A stretch of DNA of 5,375 nt from Spirochaetales bacterium (GCA_018644745.1 JABGPX010000997.1:1-5375); one strand, 5' to 3'. Positions 1-5,294 are shown, counted from the stretch's first letter. Numbers and translations: made by a program. Notes: generated from the sequence alone by a model not told the origin.

Positions 1-1
1 A

Positions 2-76
2 CCGCCTGTGGATTGGTCAATTCACTTCTTAGCAGATTCCCAAAGCCAGTTGTACGGAGGATTTCTTAGCAAATGA
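2..76 (+). CDS. 3' end of an upstream gene, product unknown (partial)
   Basis: The second reading frame is open from the window edge to a TGA at 74-76, giving 24 residues that end in GGFLSK. The stop overlaps the ATG of the next gene in an ATGA junction (73-76), the same arrangement seen later between the transporter receptor and ATPase genes, which favours this frame as the real upstream gene. Frame 1 is also open, to a TAG at 67-69, and cannot be excluded. The fragment is too short to assign a family. Confidence 0.35.
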   Translation, partial: PPVDWSIHFLADSQSQLYGGFLSK

Positions 77-906
77 TAGTCGATTTTCATACACATGCTT
101 TCCCAGATGAGTTAGCGGAAAGGGCTATTCTATACCTCGAGGAAGAAGGTGACATAAAAGCGTTTCTTGATGGAAAGATTTCCTCATTGTTGCGTTCCAT
201 GGATCGAGCAGGTGTGAATGCTTCAGTTGTGGCTTCAATCACAACCAAACCCGGGCAATTCAAATCGATATTGGCCTGGTCAGAGACCATAGCGTCGGAT
301 AGAATAATTCCCTTTCCATCGGTTCACCCTTATGATCCTTCTGCGGTCGATCAAGTTACCGAGGTAAAAAAGGCTGGTTTTTGCGGGATAAAGATGCATC
401 CCTATTATCAGAATTTTTTCCTTGATGAAGAACGGCTCCAGCCGATCATGAACCGCATACAGCAAGAAGGCCTCATTCTCCTGCTTCATACAGGCTATGA
501 TTTGGCTTTTGAACGGATAAAAAAAGCCGATCCCGCGCGAGTACTTTCAACAATAAGCAAGTTTCCAGAGCTCAAGCTCGTTACTTCACACTTTGGCGGA
601 TGGGAAGACTGGGATGATGTGGAACGGCTTCTCGTCGGCAGAAAAATTTATATGGATACATCACACTCTATGCCCTTTATTGGAAAAGAGAGGGCTCAAA
701 GGTTTCTGAATCTGCATCCGGCGGAATACTCGCTGTTTGGGACCGATTCTCCATGGGATGATCAGCTATCTGATAGAGAATTGATCAAACAGATGGCTCT
801 TGATCCCGAGAGAGAAAAACTTCTCATGGGAGAGAACGCGTGTAGACTATTGGGACTTCATCCAGTTTGTACTGATAGAACGGGAGGCGCGTTCAAAGGA
901 AAATAG
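73..906 (+). CDS. Metal-dependent amidohydrolase family protein (TIM-barrel)
   Basis: This 277-residue protein looks like a small member of the amidohydrolase superfamily (Amidohydro_2 / TatD-like). These are cytosolic hydrolases or decarboxylases with one or two divalent metals at the mouth of a beta/alpha barrel. Visible landmarks in order are the strand-1 metal motif H6-T-H8 within VDFHTH, H85 in SVHPYD, K107 and H109 in GIKMHP, H139 in LLHTG, H173 in SHFGGW and the late-strand aspartate D225 in FGTDSPW. A C-terminal GENACRLLGL helix is typical of the family. All expected metal and catalytic positions look intact. The start at 73 is fixed by an in-frame TAG at 67-69 and by the N-terminal strand beginning at residue 2. 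The GGAGG at 56-60 lies 12 bases upstream, rather far, so translation may be coupled to the upstream gene. The substrate cannot be told from sequence. It ends 21 bases before a convergent gene, with no clear terminator between them. Confidence 0.88.
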   Translation: MIVDFHTHAFPDELAERAILYLEEEGDIKAFLDGKISSLLRSMDRAGVNASVVASITTKPGQFKSILAWSETIASDRIIPFPSVHPYDPSAVDQVTEVKKAGFCGIKMHPYYQNFFLDEERLQPIMNRIQQEGLILLLHTGYDLAFERIKKADPARVLSTISKFPELKLVTSHFGGWEDWDDVERLLVGRKIYMDTSHSMPFIGKERAQRFLNLHPAEYSLFGTDSPWDDQLSDRELIKQMALDPEREKLLMGENACRLLGLHPVCTDRTGGAFKGK

Positions 907-927
907 CGATAAATCTGGATTCGTTCT

Positions 928-1161
928 CTACTCGGCCATGGCAGTGATTTTTTCGCCTAATATCCTTTTGTATTCCATAAAATTGAAACGGTCTTCTTTC
1001 TCCATCTCGTCTTTAACAGCCTTTTCGAGCTTGCGAAGGCCATCCACGGAGAAATCGCGCCCTCTGATGGTATCGAAACGGAGGTCTCGGATTCTCCACG
1101 CATAATTTGTTGTTGCGTTCTCGATTTCGTTTCCGGTAACGTCACAGTATGTTACAGTCAT
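928..1161 (-). CDS. Small protein of unknown function (77 aa)
   Basis: I do not recognise a family. The 77-residue product starts MTVTYCDVTGNEIENA, a beta-rich stretch with a single cysteine (C6), so it is not a complete zinc ribbon. From about residue 38 it is strongly charged and probably helical (VDGLRKLEKAVKDEMEKEDRFNFMEYKRIL). There is no signal peptide or membrane segment, so it should be cytosolic. It is believed real because it has a good Shine-Dalgarno (GGGAAG on the minus strand, about 1167-1172), a strong dedicated promoter upstream (1196-1204), and fills the gap between the amidohydrolase and yidD cleanly. A competing 62-residue minus-strand frame and a plus-strand frame over the same bases lack such signals. 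It lies 72 bases downstream of yidD on the same strand, so it could also receive read-through transcription. The fold could be a small alpha/beta domain involved in protein-protein contacts, but this is speculation. Confidence 0.75.
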   Translation of the reverse strand: MTVTYCDVTGNEIENATTNYAWRIRDLRFDTIRGRDFSVDGLRKLEKAVKDEMEKEDRFNFMEYKRILGEKITAMAE

Positions 1162-1166
1162 ATTAC

Positions 1167-1172
1167 TTCCCT
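1167..1172 (-). promoter_or_regulatory. Ribosome binding site of the 77-aa gene
   Basis: Minus-strand GGGAAG lies five bases before the ATG at 1161. It supports this start and this frame over the overlapping 62-residue frame, which begins at 1145. Confidence 0.7.
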
Positions 1173-1195
1173 TTTTTCGTAGTCTTGTTTGAAAT

Positions 1196-1204
1196 ATTAT
1201 ACCA
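1196..1204 (-). promoter_or_regulatory. Extended -10 promoter of the 77-aa gene
   Basis: On the minus strand this reads TGGTATAAT, a perfect TATAAT preceded by the TGn of an extended -10 element. A matching -35 is poor: TCGACG at 1217-1222 with a 15-base spacer is the best I see, which is normal for extended -10 promoters. The predicted transcription start is near 1189, giving a leader of roughly 28 bases that contains the ribosome binding site. The promoter sits just after the yidD stop, so the small gene need not depend on yidD transcription. Confidence 0.65.
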
Positions 1205-1213
1205 TCAGATGGT
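1201..1213. promoter_or_regulatory. Perfect inverted repeat, candidate operator
   Basis: ACCATCAGATGGT consists of two perfect 6-base arms around a single central base. It overlaps the upstream edge of the extended -10 element and lies where a -35/-10 spacer would be. A repressor bound there would block polymerase. The regulator is unknown and the arms match no operator consensus I know. Confidence 0.4.
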
Positions 1214-1233
1214 TTTCGTCGATGATCTTTTTG

Positions 1234-1530
1234 CTATTTCCGTCTTCCTCGCCAGAAAGTGCGGTAACCTTCGCCTATTGCCCTAAATGAGAATACAACA
1301 GGAACTTCATCTTTGCCGCCCGTGTATAATCCGCCAAGGCACCGAAAAATCCTGGGTATTCCAAGCAATATACCTTTTACTATACCATGCTTCATTATTG
1401 CTTTCGTTGCATAATGTGAACAGGTTGGCTCATAGATACACGATGGCGGTAATGCGGGAGAAATAACCTTCTGGTAGAGTAAAATGGGAAGCGTGAATAT
1501 GTGTCTGATTATTTTACGTAATGTTGCCAT
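1234..1530 (-). CDS. yidD: Membrane protein insertion efficiency factor YidD
   Basis: This 98-residue protein belongs to the YidD (haemolytic, DUF37) family, small membrane-associated proteins that help the YidC insertase place proteins in the inner membrane. The N-terminus is amphipathic and basic ([21 protein letters not shown]), suited to membrane-surface association. The family core follows: C31, PTCS at residues 35-38 with C37, [15 protein letters not shown] at 39-53, then RIFRC with C64 and GGKDEVP at 71-77. All three family cysteines are present. The first motif reads CIYEPTCS rather than the common CRFxPTCS, and the segment after C64 is LGGLYTGG rather than the usual proline- and histidine-containing version. 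The start is supported by minus-strand GGGGAG at 1534-1539, four bases upstream. In many bacteria yidD sits in the rpmH-rnpA-yidD-yidC cluster; here it stands apart, between an unknown small gene and the metal transporter. Confidence 0.93.
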   Translation of the reverse strand: MATLRKIIRHIFTLPILLYQKVISPALPPSCIYEPTCSHYATKAIMKHGIVKGILLGIPRIFRCLGGLYTGGKDEVPVVFSFRAIGEGYRTFWRGRRK

Positions 1531-1603
1531 TATCTCCCCAGGTACTAAAATAATCGATACCTTAAAGAAAAGCTATCTGCATGCTCTTGCTCTTTGTGTA
1601 TCC

Positions 1604-1632
1604 TTGACAGGTCCAATTGGAGTCTCTATCGT
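1604..1632 (+). promoter_or_regulatory. Candidate sigma70 promoter of the metal-transport operon
   Basis: A perfect TTGACA at 1604-1609 is followed after 17 bases by TATCGT at 1627-1632, a weak -10 (4 of 6). Transcription would begin near 1639, only about 10 bases before the ATG of the receptor gene. A second -10-like GATAAT at 1635-1640 would start transcription within two bases of the ATG, making the message essentially leaderless. The first gene lacks a convincing Shine-Dalgarno, which fits a very short or absent leader. Which -10 is used cannot be decided by eye. Confidence 0.45.
1612..1621. promoter_or_regulatory. 10-base palindrome in the transporter promoter spacer
   Basis: TCCAATTGGA is a perfect 10-base palindrome lying between the candidate -35 and -10 elements, the right place for a repressor of a metal-uptake operon (Zur, MntR/DtxR or TroR type). 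It does not match the Zur or DtxR consensus sequences I know, and the symmetry does not extend further outward, so it is only a candidate operator. Confidence 0.3.
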
Positions 1633-1648
1633 CGGATAATCAGATGCC

Positions 1649-2599
1649 ATGAAAAAAGATAATTTTCGCCTGACAGCTCTTCTTCTCTGTGTACTGTTCA
1701 TCACGGCTTGCTCATCTAGGAAGGATAACGACACAAATTGGGTCTCACCCGATAGCGATTCCTCCCCTTACCATTTGAGCGTGTTCGTGAGTATTCCTCC
1801 GCAGGCGTATTTTGTGCGCCGTGTCGGTGGAGATCGCATCAATGTCCACGTTCTTGTTCAGGACGGCAAAAGCCCCCACACATATGAACCGACTCCAAGG
1901 CAGGTGGTAGCTTTGAGCGAAGCGGATGTCTTCTTTTCAATTGGAGTTGATTATGAACGGGCCTTTTTGCCCCGGATAGAGAGCAGCCTACCGGATTTGC
2001 TCATAGTCGACACAAGAGAAGGAATCCAATTACGTTCTATCGAGGAGATCCACGATACAGAAGAGGAGGACCATGACGATATGGACCCTCATATCTGGCT
2101 TGGCTTTGAAGAAGTGAAAATTCAGGCTGCGCACATGCGGGACGCTTTGTCATCGCTTGATCCGGGAGGGACGGAGGATTATTCTCGAGGATTCCAAATG
2201 TTTTCAGCAGATATTGATAGAATTGCGACCCGGACACGCGAAGCTCTTTCGTCTATTCGCGGCAAAATGCTCTTCGTGTATCATCCTACTTTCGGGTATT
2301 TCGCGGATACCTTTGGGCTGATTCAGCGCTCTGTGGAAATCGGCGGCAACGCACCTTCGCCGAGGCAGATCGAAAGGATCATTGATGAAGCACGAAAAGA
2401 AGAAGCAGCAGCGATCATTGTGCAGCCTCAATTCTCACATGCCGGCGCGGATCGAATTGCGGAAGCGGTCGGTGCTAGCGTTGTATCAGTGAATCCGCTT
2501 TCGGATAATTGGATCGAGATGATGACAGAACTAACCGGCGCGATAACGGGTGATCAATCAGAGGTAATTTCAGAGAGCCATGCGAGGGACGGAGGATGA
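1649..2599 (+). CDS. znuA: Zinc/manganese ABC transporter substrate-binding lipoprotein (ZnuA/TroA family)
   Basis: This 316-residue protein is a cluster A-I metal receptor (ZinT-independent ZnuA/TroA, PF01297) that captures Zn(II) or Mn(II) outside the inner membrane for its ABC permease. Residues 1-20 form a lipoprotein signal peptide ending in the lipobox ITAC with C21 as the lipidated cysteine. The mature protein shows H77 in SPHTYEPTP, H148 in DPHIW, H212 in YHPTFGYFAD and the GGNAPSPRQ segment at 232-240, with two lobes joined by the usual long helix. The metal-capture loop before H148 is short and acidic with just two extra histidines (H135, H142), unlike the long His-rich loop of many zinc-specific ZnuA proteins. 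The fourth ligand position, normally the Asp of a DPL motif, is N282 in NPLSDNW. The start at 1649 is forced by an in-frame TAA at 1637-1639; no strong ribosome binding site precedes it. Metal preference (Zn or Mn) is not certain from sequence. Confidence 0.92.
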   Translation: MKKDNFRLTALLLCVLFITACSSRKDNDTNWVSPDSDSSPYHLSVFVSIPPQAYFVRRVGGDRINVHVLVQDGKSPHTYEPTPRQVVALSEADVFFSIGVDYERAFLPRIESSLPDLLIVDTREGIQLRSIEEIHDTEEEDHDDMDPHIWLGFEEVKIQAAHMRDALSSLDPGGTEDYSRGFQMFSADIDRIATRTREALSSIRGKMLFVYHPTFGYFADTFGLIQRSVEIGGNAPSPRQIERIIDEARKEEAAAIIVQPQFSHAGADRIAEAVGASVVSVNPLSDNWIEMMTELTGAITGDQSEVISESHARDGG

Positions 2600-3330
2600 G
2601 TATACTTGTGTTCAAACATGTCAATTTCTCGTACCGCGATGTTCCGGTTCTTACAGACGTGAACTTTGAGGTGAATGCGGGAGAGTTTGTATCCGTTATC
2701 GGTCCGAATGGCGGAGGCAAAACCACCCTCGCCAGGCTGATCCTTGGTCTTGCACACCCGACCCAAGGTGATATTCAGTTGTTTGGTGTTCCTCCGTCCC
2801 TCTCGCGGCGACGTGTTGGATACGTTCCTCAGTATACTCAGTTCGATCCTCAGTTCCCGATTTCCGTTCTTGATGTGATCCTAATGGGACGAATGCGTCG
2901 CGGTATCGGTTTTCTGGGTAAAAAGAACAAAGATTACGCGCTCAGTGCTCTGGAGCAGGTCGGGCTTCAGGATCACGCGGGGTTTCAGTTTTCCAGCCTT
3001 TCTGGCGGCCAGCGCCAGCGTGTATTGATCGCCCGAGCGCTGGTTTCTGAACCGGAAATTCTTCTGCTGGATGAGCCTACATCCAATGTCGATATTGCCG
3101 TCGAAGACAGATTGAGTTCGATGCTTGAATCATTTGCCAAGAGCATGACTGTAATTCTGATTACACATGATCTGGGTTTTGTATCTCATCTCGTTACGAA
3201 TCTGCTTTGCGTGAATGAGACCGTTCGATTTCACCCGACCTATGAGGTTACAAGCGAAATGATCCATTCTCTCTATGAGGGCAAAATCCGTATGGTCGAC
3301 CATGGCGAAGCTGAGAAGGGGCACATGTAA
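2596..3330 (+). CDS. znuC: Zinc/manganese ABC transporter ATP-binding protein
   Basis: This 244-residue protein is the cytoplasmic ATPase of the metal importer, hydrolysing ATP to drive the permease. All nucleotide-binding motifs are intact and in order: Walker A GPNGGGKT (36-43), Q-loop glutamine Q79 in YVPQY, signature LSGGQ (135-139), Walker B ILLLDE (155-160) with catalytic E160, D-loop SNVD (163-166) and switch histidine H191. Its length is normal for the family. It lacks a long C-terminal regulatory or His-rich extension; the tail after residue 230 is short and charged. The ATG overlaps the receptor gene's stop in an ATGA (2596-2599), and GAGGGA at 2584-2589 gives a ribosome binding site six bases upstream, so the two genes are translationally coupled. 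The YVPQ segment and neighbouring genes place it in the metal-chelate (ABC-3 partner) group rather than a general ABC class. Confidence 0.95.
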   Translation: MSILVFKHVNFSYRDVPVLTDVNFEVNAGEFVSVIGPNGGGKTTLARLILGLAHPTQGDIQLFGVPPSLSRRRVGYVPQYTQFDPQFPISVLDVILMGRMRRGIGFLGKKNKDYALSALEQVGLQDHAGFQFSSLSGGQRQRVLIARALVSEPEILLLDEPTSNVDIAVEDRLSSMLESFAKSMTVILITHDLGFVSHLVTNLLCVNETVRFHPTYEVTSEMIHSLYEGKIRMVDHGEAEKGHM

Positions 3331-4221
3331 ATGAAGGAGTTTTTCGCGGTTTTGTCAAACCCGGCGGTGCCGTTCATCAGGTACGCCCTTATTGCCGGAC
3401 TCCTGTCGAGCATCTCATTCGGAATAATAGGAACATATGTCGTCGTTCGCAGAATAAGCTCGATTGCCGGCGCCATTGCCCATTCGGTGCTTGCAGGAAT
3501 CGGGTTCGGATTGTATATGCAATCTGCACATGATGCTCAGTGGCTAACCCCTCTTCTCGGTGCGATTTTTGCGGCGATACTCGCGGCGCTGATTATCGCG
3601 CTGGTTAGCATGTATGCCAAGCAGCGAGAAGACACAGTTATCGGTGCTATTTGGGCCATAGGGATGGCCGCCGGGTTGCTGTTTATCGCTCGGACTCCCG
3701 GGTATGTGGATCCGATGAGCTATCTGTTTGGCAATATATTGATCATTTCTAGGCAGGATTTAGTACTTATCGCTGTCCTTGACGGGGTAGTAGTACTTGC
3801 GGGAATACTCCTTTACCGCCAGTTTCAGGCGGTTGCCTTTGATGAGGAGTTTTCCTCCGTGAGAGGATTGAATACCGGCTTGTACTATGTTGTGCTTCTC
3901 GTGCTGACCGCCCTTACCGTGGTTCTTATGGCATCGATTGTTGGAATTGTAATGGTAATTGCTTTGTTGACATTACCTGCCGCTGTAGCTTCTCTTTTTG
4001 CGAAAAATCTCTGGCAAATGATGTTGGCATCATCTCTCCTCACTATGGTTTTCTCGAGCACCGGCCTGGCTCTCAGCTACTCTGCAGATACTCCAAGTGG
4101 CTCAATGATTATTCTCGTTGCGGGAGGGATTTATCTGATAGCTTTGCTCTTGAATAATGTATTTCGCAGACTTCGACAGAAAAAGATCATCCATGAGCAA
4201 AATGGCAGGACTCATCCCTAA
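3331..4221 (+). CDS. znuB: Zinc/manganese ABC transporter permease (ABC-3 family)
   Basis: This 296-residue integral membrane protein belongs to the ABC-3 permease family (PF00950) and forms, as a dimer, the metal channel of the importer. Around eight hydrophobic segments can be picked out, roughly at residues 17-39, 45-63, 72-94, 104-122, 143-163, 183-203, 204-224 and 232-276 (the last probably two helices). Family landmarks are the RRISSIAGAIAHSVLAG stretch (40-56), YLFGNIL (131-137) and the late segment LTLPAAVA (213-220), followed by SYSADTPSG near 249-257. The ATG follows the ATPase stop with no gap, and AAGGGG at 3316-3321 provides a ribosome binding site nine bases upstream. The C-terminus is short and basic (RRLRQKK), so it should face the cytoplasm. 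No second permease gene follows, so the channel is probably a homodimer. A specialised siderophore or cobalamin permease is unlikely given the length and motifs. Confidence 0.94.
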   Translation: MKEFFAVLSNPAVPFIRYALIAGLLSSISFGIIGTYVVVRRISSIAGAIAHSVLAGIGFGLYMQSAHDAQWLTPLLGAIFAAILAALIIALVSMYAKQREDTVIGAIWAIGMAAGLLFIARTPGYVDPMSYLFGNILIISRQDLVLIAVLDGVVVLAGILLYRQFQAVAFDEEFSSVRGLNTGLYYVVLLVLTALTVVLMASIVGIVMVIALLTLPAAVASLFAKNLWQMMLASSLLTMVFSSTGLALSYSADTPSGSMIILVAGGIYLIALLLNNVFRRLRQKKIIHEQNGRTHP

Positions 4222-4231
4222 CAACCTGCTC

Positions 4232-4260
4232 TTGTGATCCCGCGCGGGGAAAACTATACT
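4232..4260 (+). promoter_or_regulatory. sigma70-type promoter upstream of the cNMP-binding gene
   Basis: TTGTGA at 4232-4237 (4 of 6 to the -35 consensus) and TATACT at 4255-4260 (5 of 6 to the -10) are separated by exactly 17 bases. Transcription would begin near 4267, giving a leader of almost 90 bases. This makes the cNMP-binding and thioesterase pair a transcription unit separate from the metal transporter. Confidence 0.6.
4239..4248. promoter_or_regulatory. GC-only palindrome in the promoter spacer
   Basis: CCCGCGCGGG is a perfect 10-base palindrome placed between the -35 and -10 elements and entirely G/C in an otherwise mixed region. It may be an operator, or a short hairpin at the end of the transporter message. 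It has no T-run behind it, so it is not a normal intrinsic terminator. Confidence 0.35.
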
Positions 4261-4278
4261 ATATTCTGGAATATGGCA

Positions 4279-4311
4279 GGCTGAGGCACCGCATATTGTG
4301 CGGAATCAGCC
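4279..4311 (+). other. Stem-loop in the leader between znuB and the cNMP-binding gene
   Basis: An outer stem GGCTGA (4279-4284) pairs with TCAGCC (4306-4311), and an inner stem CCGCA (4289-4293) pairs with TGCGG (4299-4303) around a five-base loop, with a 4/2 internal loop between them: 11 perfect pairs in 33 bases. Only four T residues follow, after a short gap (4319-4322), so termination of the transporter message would be weak at best. It lies inside the predicted leader of the downstream gene and could be an RNA stability or regulatory element. Confidence 0.5.
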
Positions 4312-4343
4312 GCGTAGCTTTTCGTGTACATGCCCATTCAATA

Positions 4344-4350
4344 GGGAGGA
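4344..4350 (+). promoter_or_regulatory. Ribosome binding site choosing the 4355 start
   Basis: GGGAGGA four bases before the ATG at 4355 is the strongest Shine-Dalgarno in the window. It shows that the longer in-frame start at 4298, which would fall inside the stem-loop and add 19 residues unlike the family, is not used. Confidence 0.8.
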
Positions 4351-4354
4351 ATCC

Positions 4355-4798
4355 ATGGATAAAGCGAAATTCTTAGGCAAAGTAAGTTTGTTCGCAAATT
4401 TGAACGACCGAAATTTAAACCGATTGAGCCGGGTGTGCACTCTCCGCACCTATCGCGCAGGTGACTTCATCGTCCGCCAGGATGATGAAGGTGTCGGCCT
4501 CTTTGTTATCATTCGAGGCAAAGTCAAGATTGTAAAAAAGACCGATGACGGAAGAGAAATTGAGATTGCCACACATGGTTCAGGGGAGTTCATTGGTGAA
4601 CTCGCCGTACTCGATGGCGCAAAAAGAACCGCTAGTGTTATCGCAGCGGAAGAAAGTGAATGCCTGGTGCTTGCTTCATGGGATTTTACTTCAGTACTAA
4701 AAGCAAATCCCAAAATTGCTTTAGACATCCTGCCAGTGATAGTGAGAAGGTTTCGAGAGACCAATGAGCAATTGCTGTCTCTGTCCGGAAACCGATAA
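4355..4798 (+). CDS. Stand-alone cyclic nucleotide-binding domain protein (Crp/Fnr sensor domain without HTH)
   Basis: This 147-residue cytosolic protein is almost entirely one cyclic-nucleotide-binding (cupin-like beta-barrel) domain. It opens with the family helix FLGKVSLFANLNDRNLNRLSRVC (6-28), then RAGDFIVRQDDEGVGLFVIIRGKVKIV (34-60) and the phosphate-binding cassette GEFIGELAVLDGAKRTASV (77-95). E82 and R91, which in Crp contact the ribose and phosphate, are present, so binding of cAMP, cGMP or a similar ligand is plausible. After the barrel there is only one helix (about 118-142); the helix-turn-helix of Crp and Fnr regulators is absent. It is too short to be a truncated regulator by frameshift, as the stop follows a natural ending and the next gene begins directly. 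It probably acts by protein contact as a signalling adaptor. It is transcribed from its own promoter and followed by the thioesterase gene, with which it is likely co-expressed. Confidence 0.88.
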   Translation: MDKAKFLGKVSLFANLNDRNLNRLSRVCTLRTYRAGDFIVRQDDEGVGLFVIIRGKVKIVKKTDDGREIEIATHGSGEFIGELAVLDGAKRTASVIAAEESECLVLASWDFTSVLKANPKIALDILPVIVRRFRETNEQLLSLSGNR

Positions 4799-4814
4799 TA
4801 TAGCGGGTTATGAA

Positions 4815-5294
4815 ATGAATGAACAAGCTCAAGATCGACTCATTAGTAGCGATAGTACTGTTATTCGAGATGATAATTGTTTTTGCTGCGGAAAGGACAA
4901 CACGAAAGGACTGAAGCTTACATTTTCCGCCACCGGTGATGGTGATGAAGGCGTCAGAACAAGATTGGTAATTCCAGATTGGCTTTCCGGGTGGAAGCAA
5001 ATGACCCACGGCGGTCTTCTCTCTATGCTGCTGGATGAAACAATGGCTCATGCATGTATCAACAAGCTCGGCCACGCAATTACTGCGGAGTTATCTGTGA
5101 GATACCATAATCCGGTGCAAACCGGCACCGAGATCACTGTTGTAGGAAAAGTGGAGAAAACAAGATCACGGATTGTTGAGACAAGCGGTGTCATCTCCGA
5201 TCTCAATGGACTGACAATCGCGACGGCCAAGGCAAGGTTTCTTTTAGTAGCTGGTGACATGGAATCCCCTGCCGTGCTTTCCGGAAACTTATAA
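4815..5294 (+). CDS. PaaI-family hotdog-fold thioesterase
   Basis: The protein, 159 residues from this start, is a hotdog-fold thioesterase (4HBT, PaaI-like) expected to hydrolyse acyl-CoA or another acyl thioester in the cytosol, usually as a tetramer. An N-terminal DDNCFCCGKDNTKGLKL segment (19-35, cysteines C22, C24, C25) matches the cysteine-containing lead-in common in a PaaI subgroup. The hotdog helix reads HGGLLSMLLDETMAHA (65-80), with D74/E75 as candidate catalytic acids, followed by AELSVRYHNPVQTG (91-104). The start is uncertain: an in-frame ATG at 4764 would add 17 residues and overlap the preceding gene by 35 bases, while the ATG at 4815 leaves a 16-base gap with only a weak GCGGG behind it. 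I prefer 4815 because the added residues look unlike the family. The substrate cannot be named. Confidence 0.85.
   Translation: MNEQAQDRLISSDSTVIRDDNCFCCGKDNTKGLKLTFSATGDGDEGVRTRLVIPDWLSGWKQMTHGGLLSMLLDETMAHACINKLGHAITAELSVRYHNPVQTGTEITVVGKVEKTRSRIVETSGVISDLNGLTIATAKARFLLVAGDMESPAVLSGNL

Noticed and set aside
800..1105. Plus-strand open frame of 101 codons across the end of the amidohydrolase gene
   Set aside because: It overlaps two better-supported genes on opposite strands, has no ribosome binding site and a low-complexity, Ser/Arg-rich product typical of antisense reading.
957..1145. Minus-strand 62-codon frame inside the small gene
   Set aside because: It is the alternative frame of the 77-residue gene, without a ribosome binding site; the promoter and GGGAAG fit the start at 1161 instead.
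1541..1561. Inverted repeat GGTA...TACC upstream of yidD
   Set aside because: Only four paired bases per arm over a long AT-rich centre; expected by chance.
1531..1603. Promoter for yidD on the minus strand
   Set aside because: Only 4-of-6 -10 matches (for example GATTAT or TATTTT) without a matching -35, so none was called.
4233..4248. Crp-like binding site starting with TGTGA at 4233-4237
   Set aside because: The second half-site TCACA is absent at the required spacing; the bases there are GC-only.
4298..4354. Longer start for the cNMP-binding protein at 4298
   Set aside because: It would lie within the leader stem-loop, has no Shine-Dalgarno and adds a Cys/Arg-rich tail foreign to the family; GGGAGGA clearly marks 4355.
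4686..5075. Minus-strand 129-codon frame
   Set aside because: Antisense to two confident genes, with no ribosome binding site or recognisable domain.
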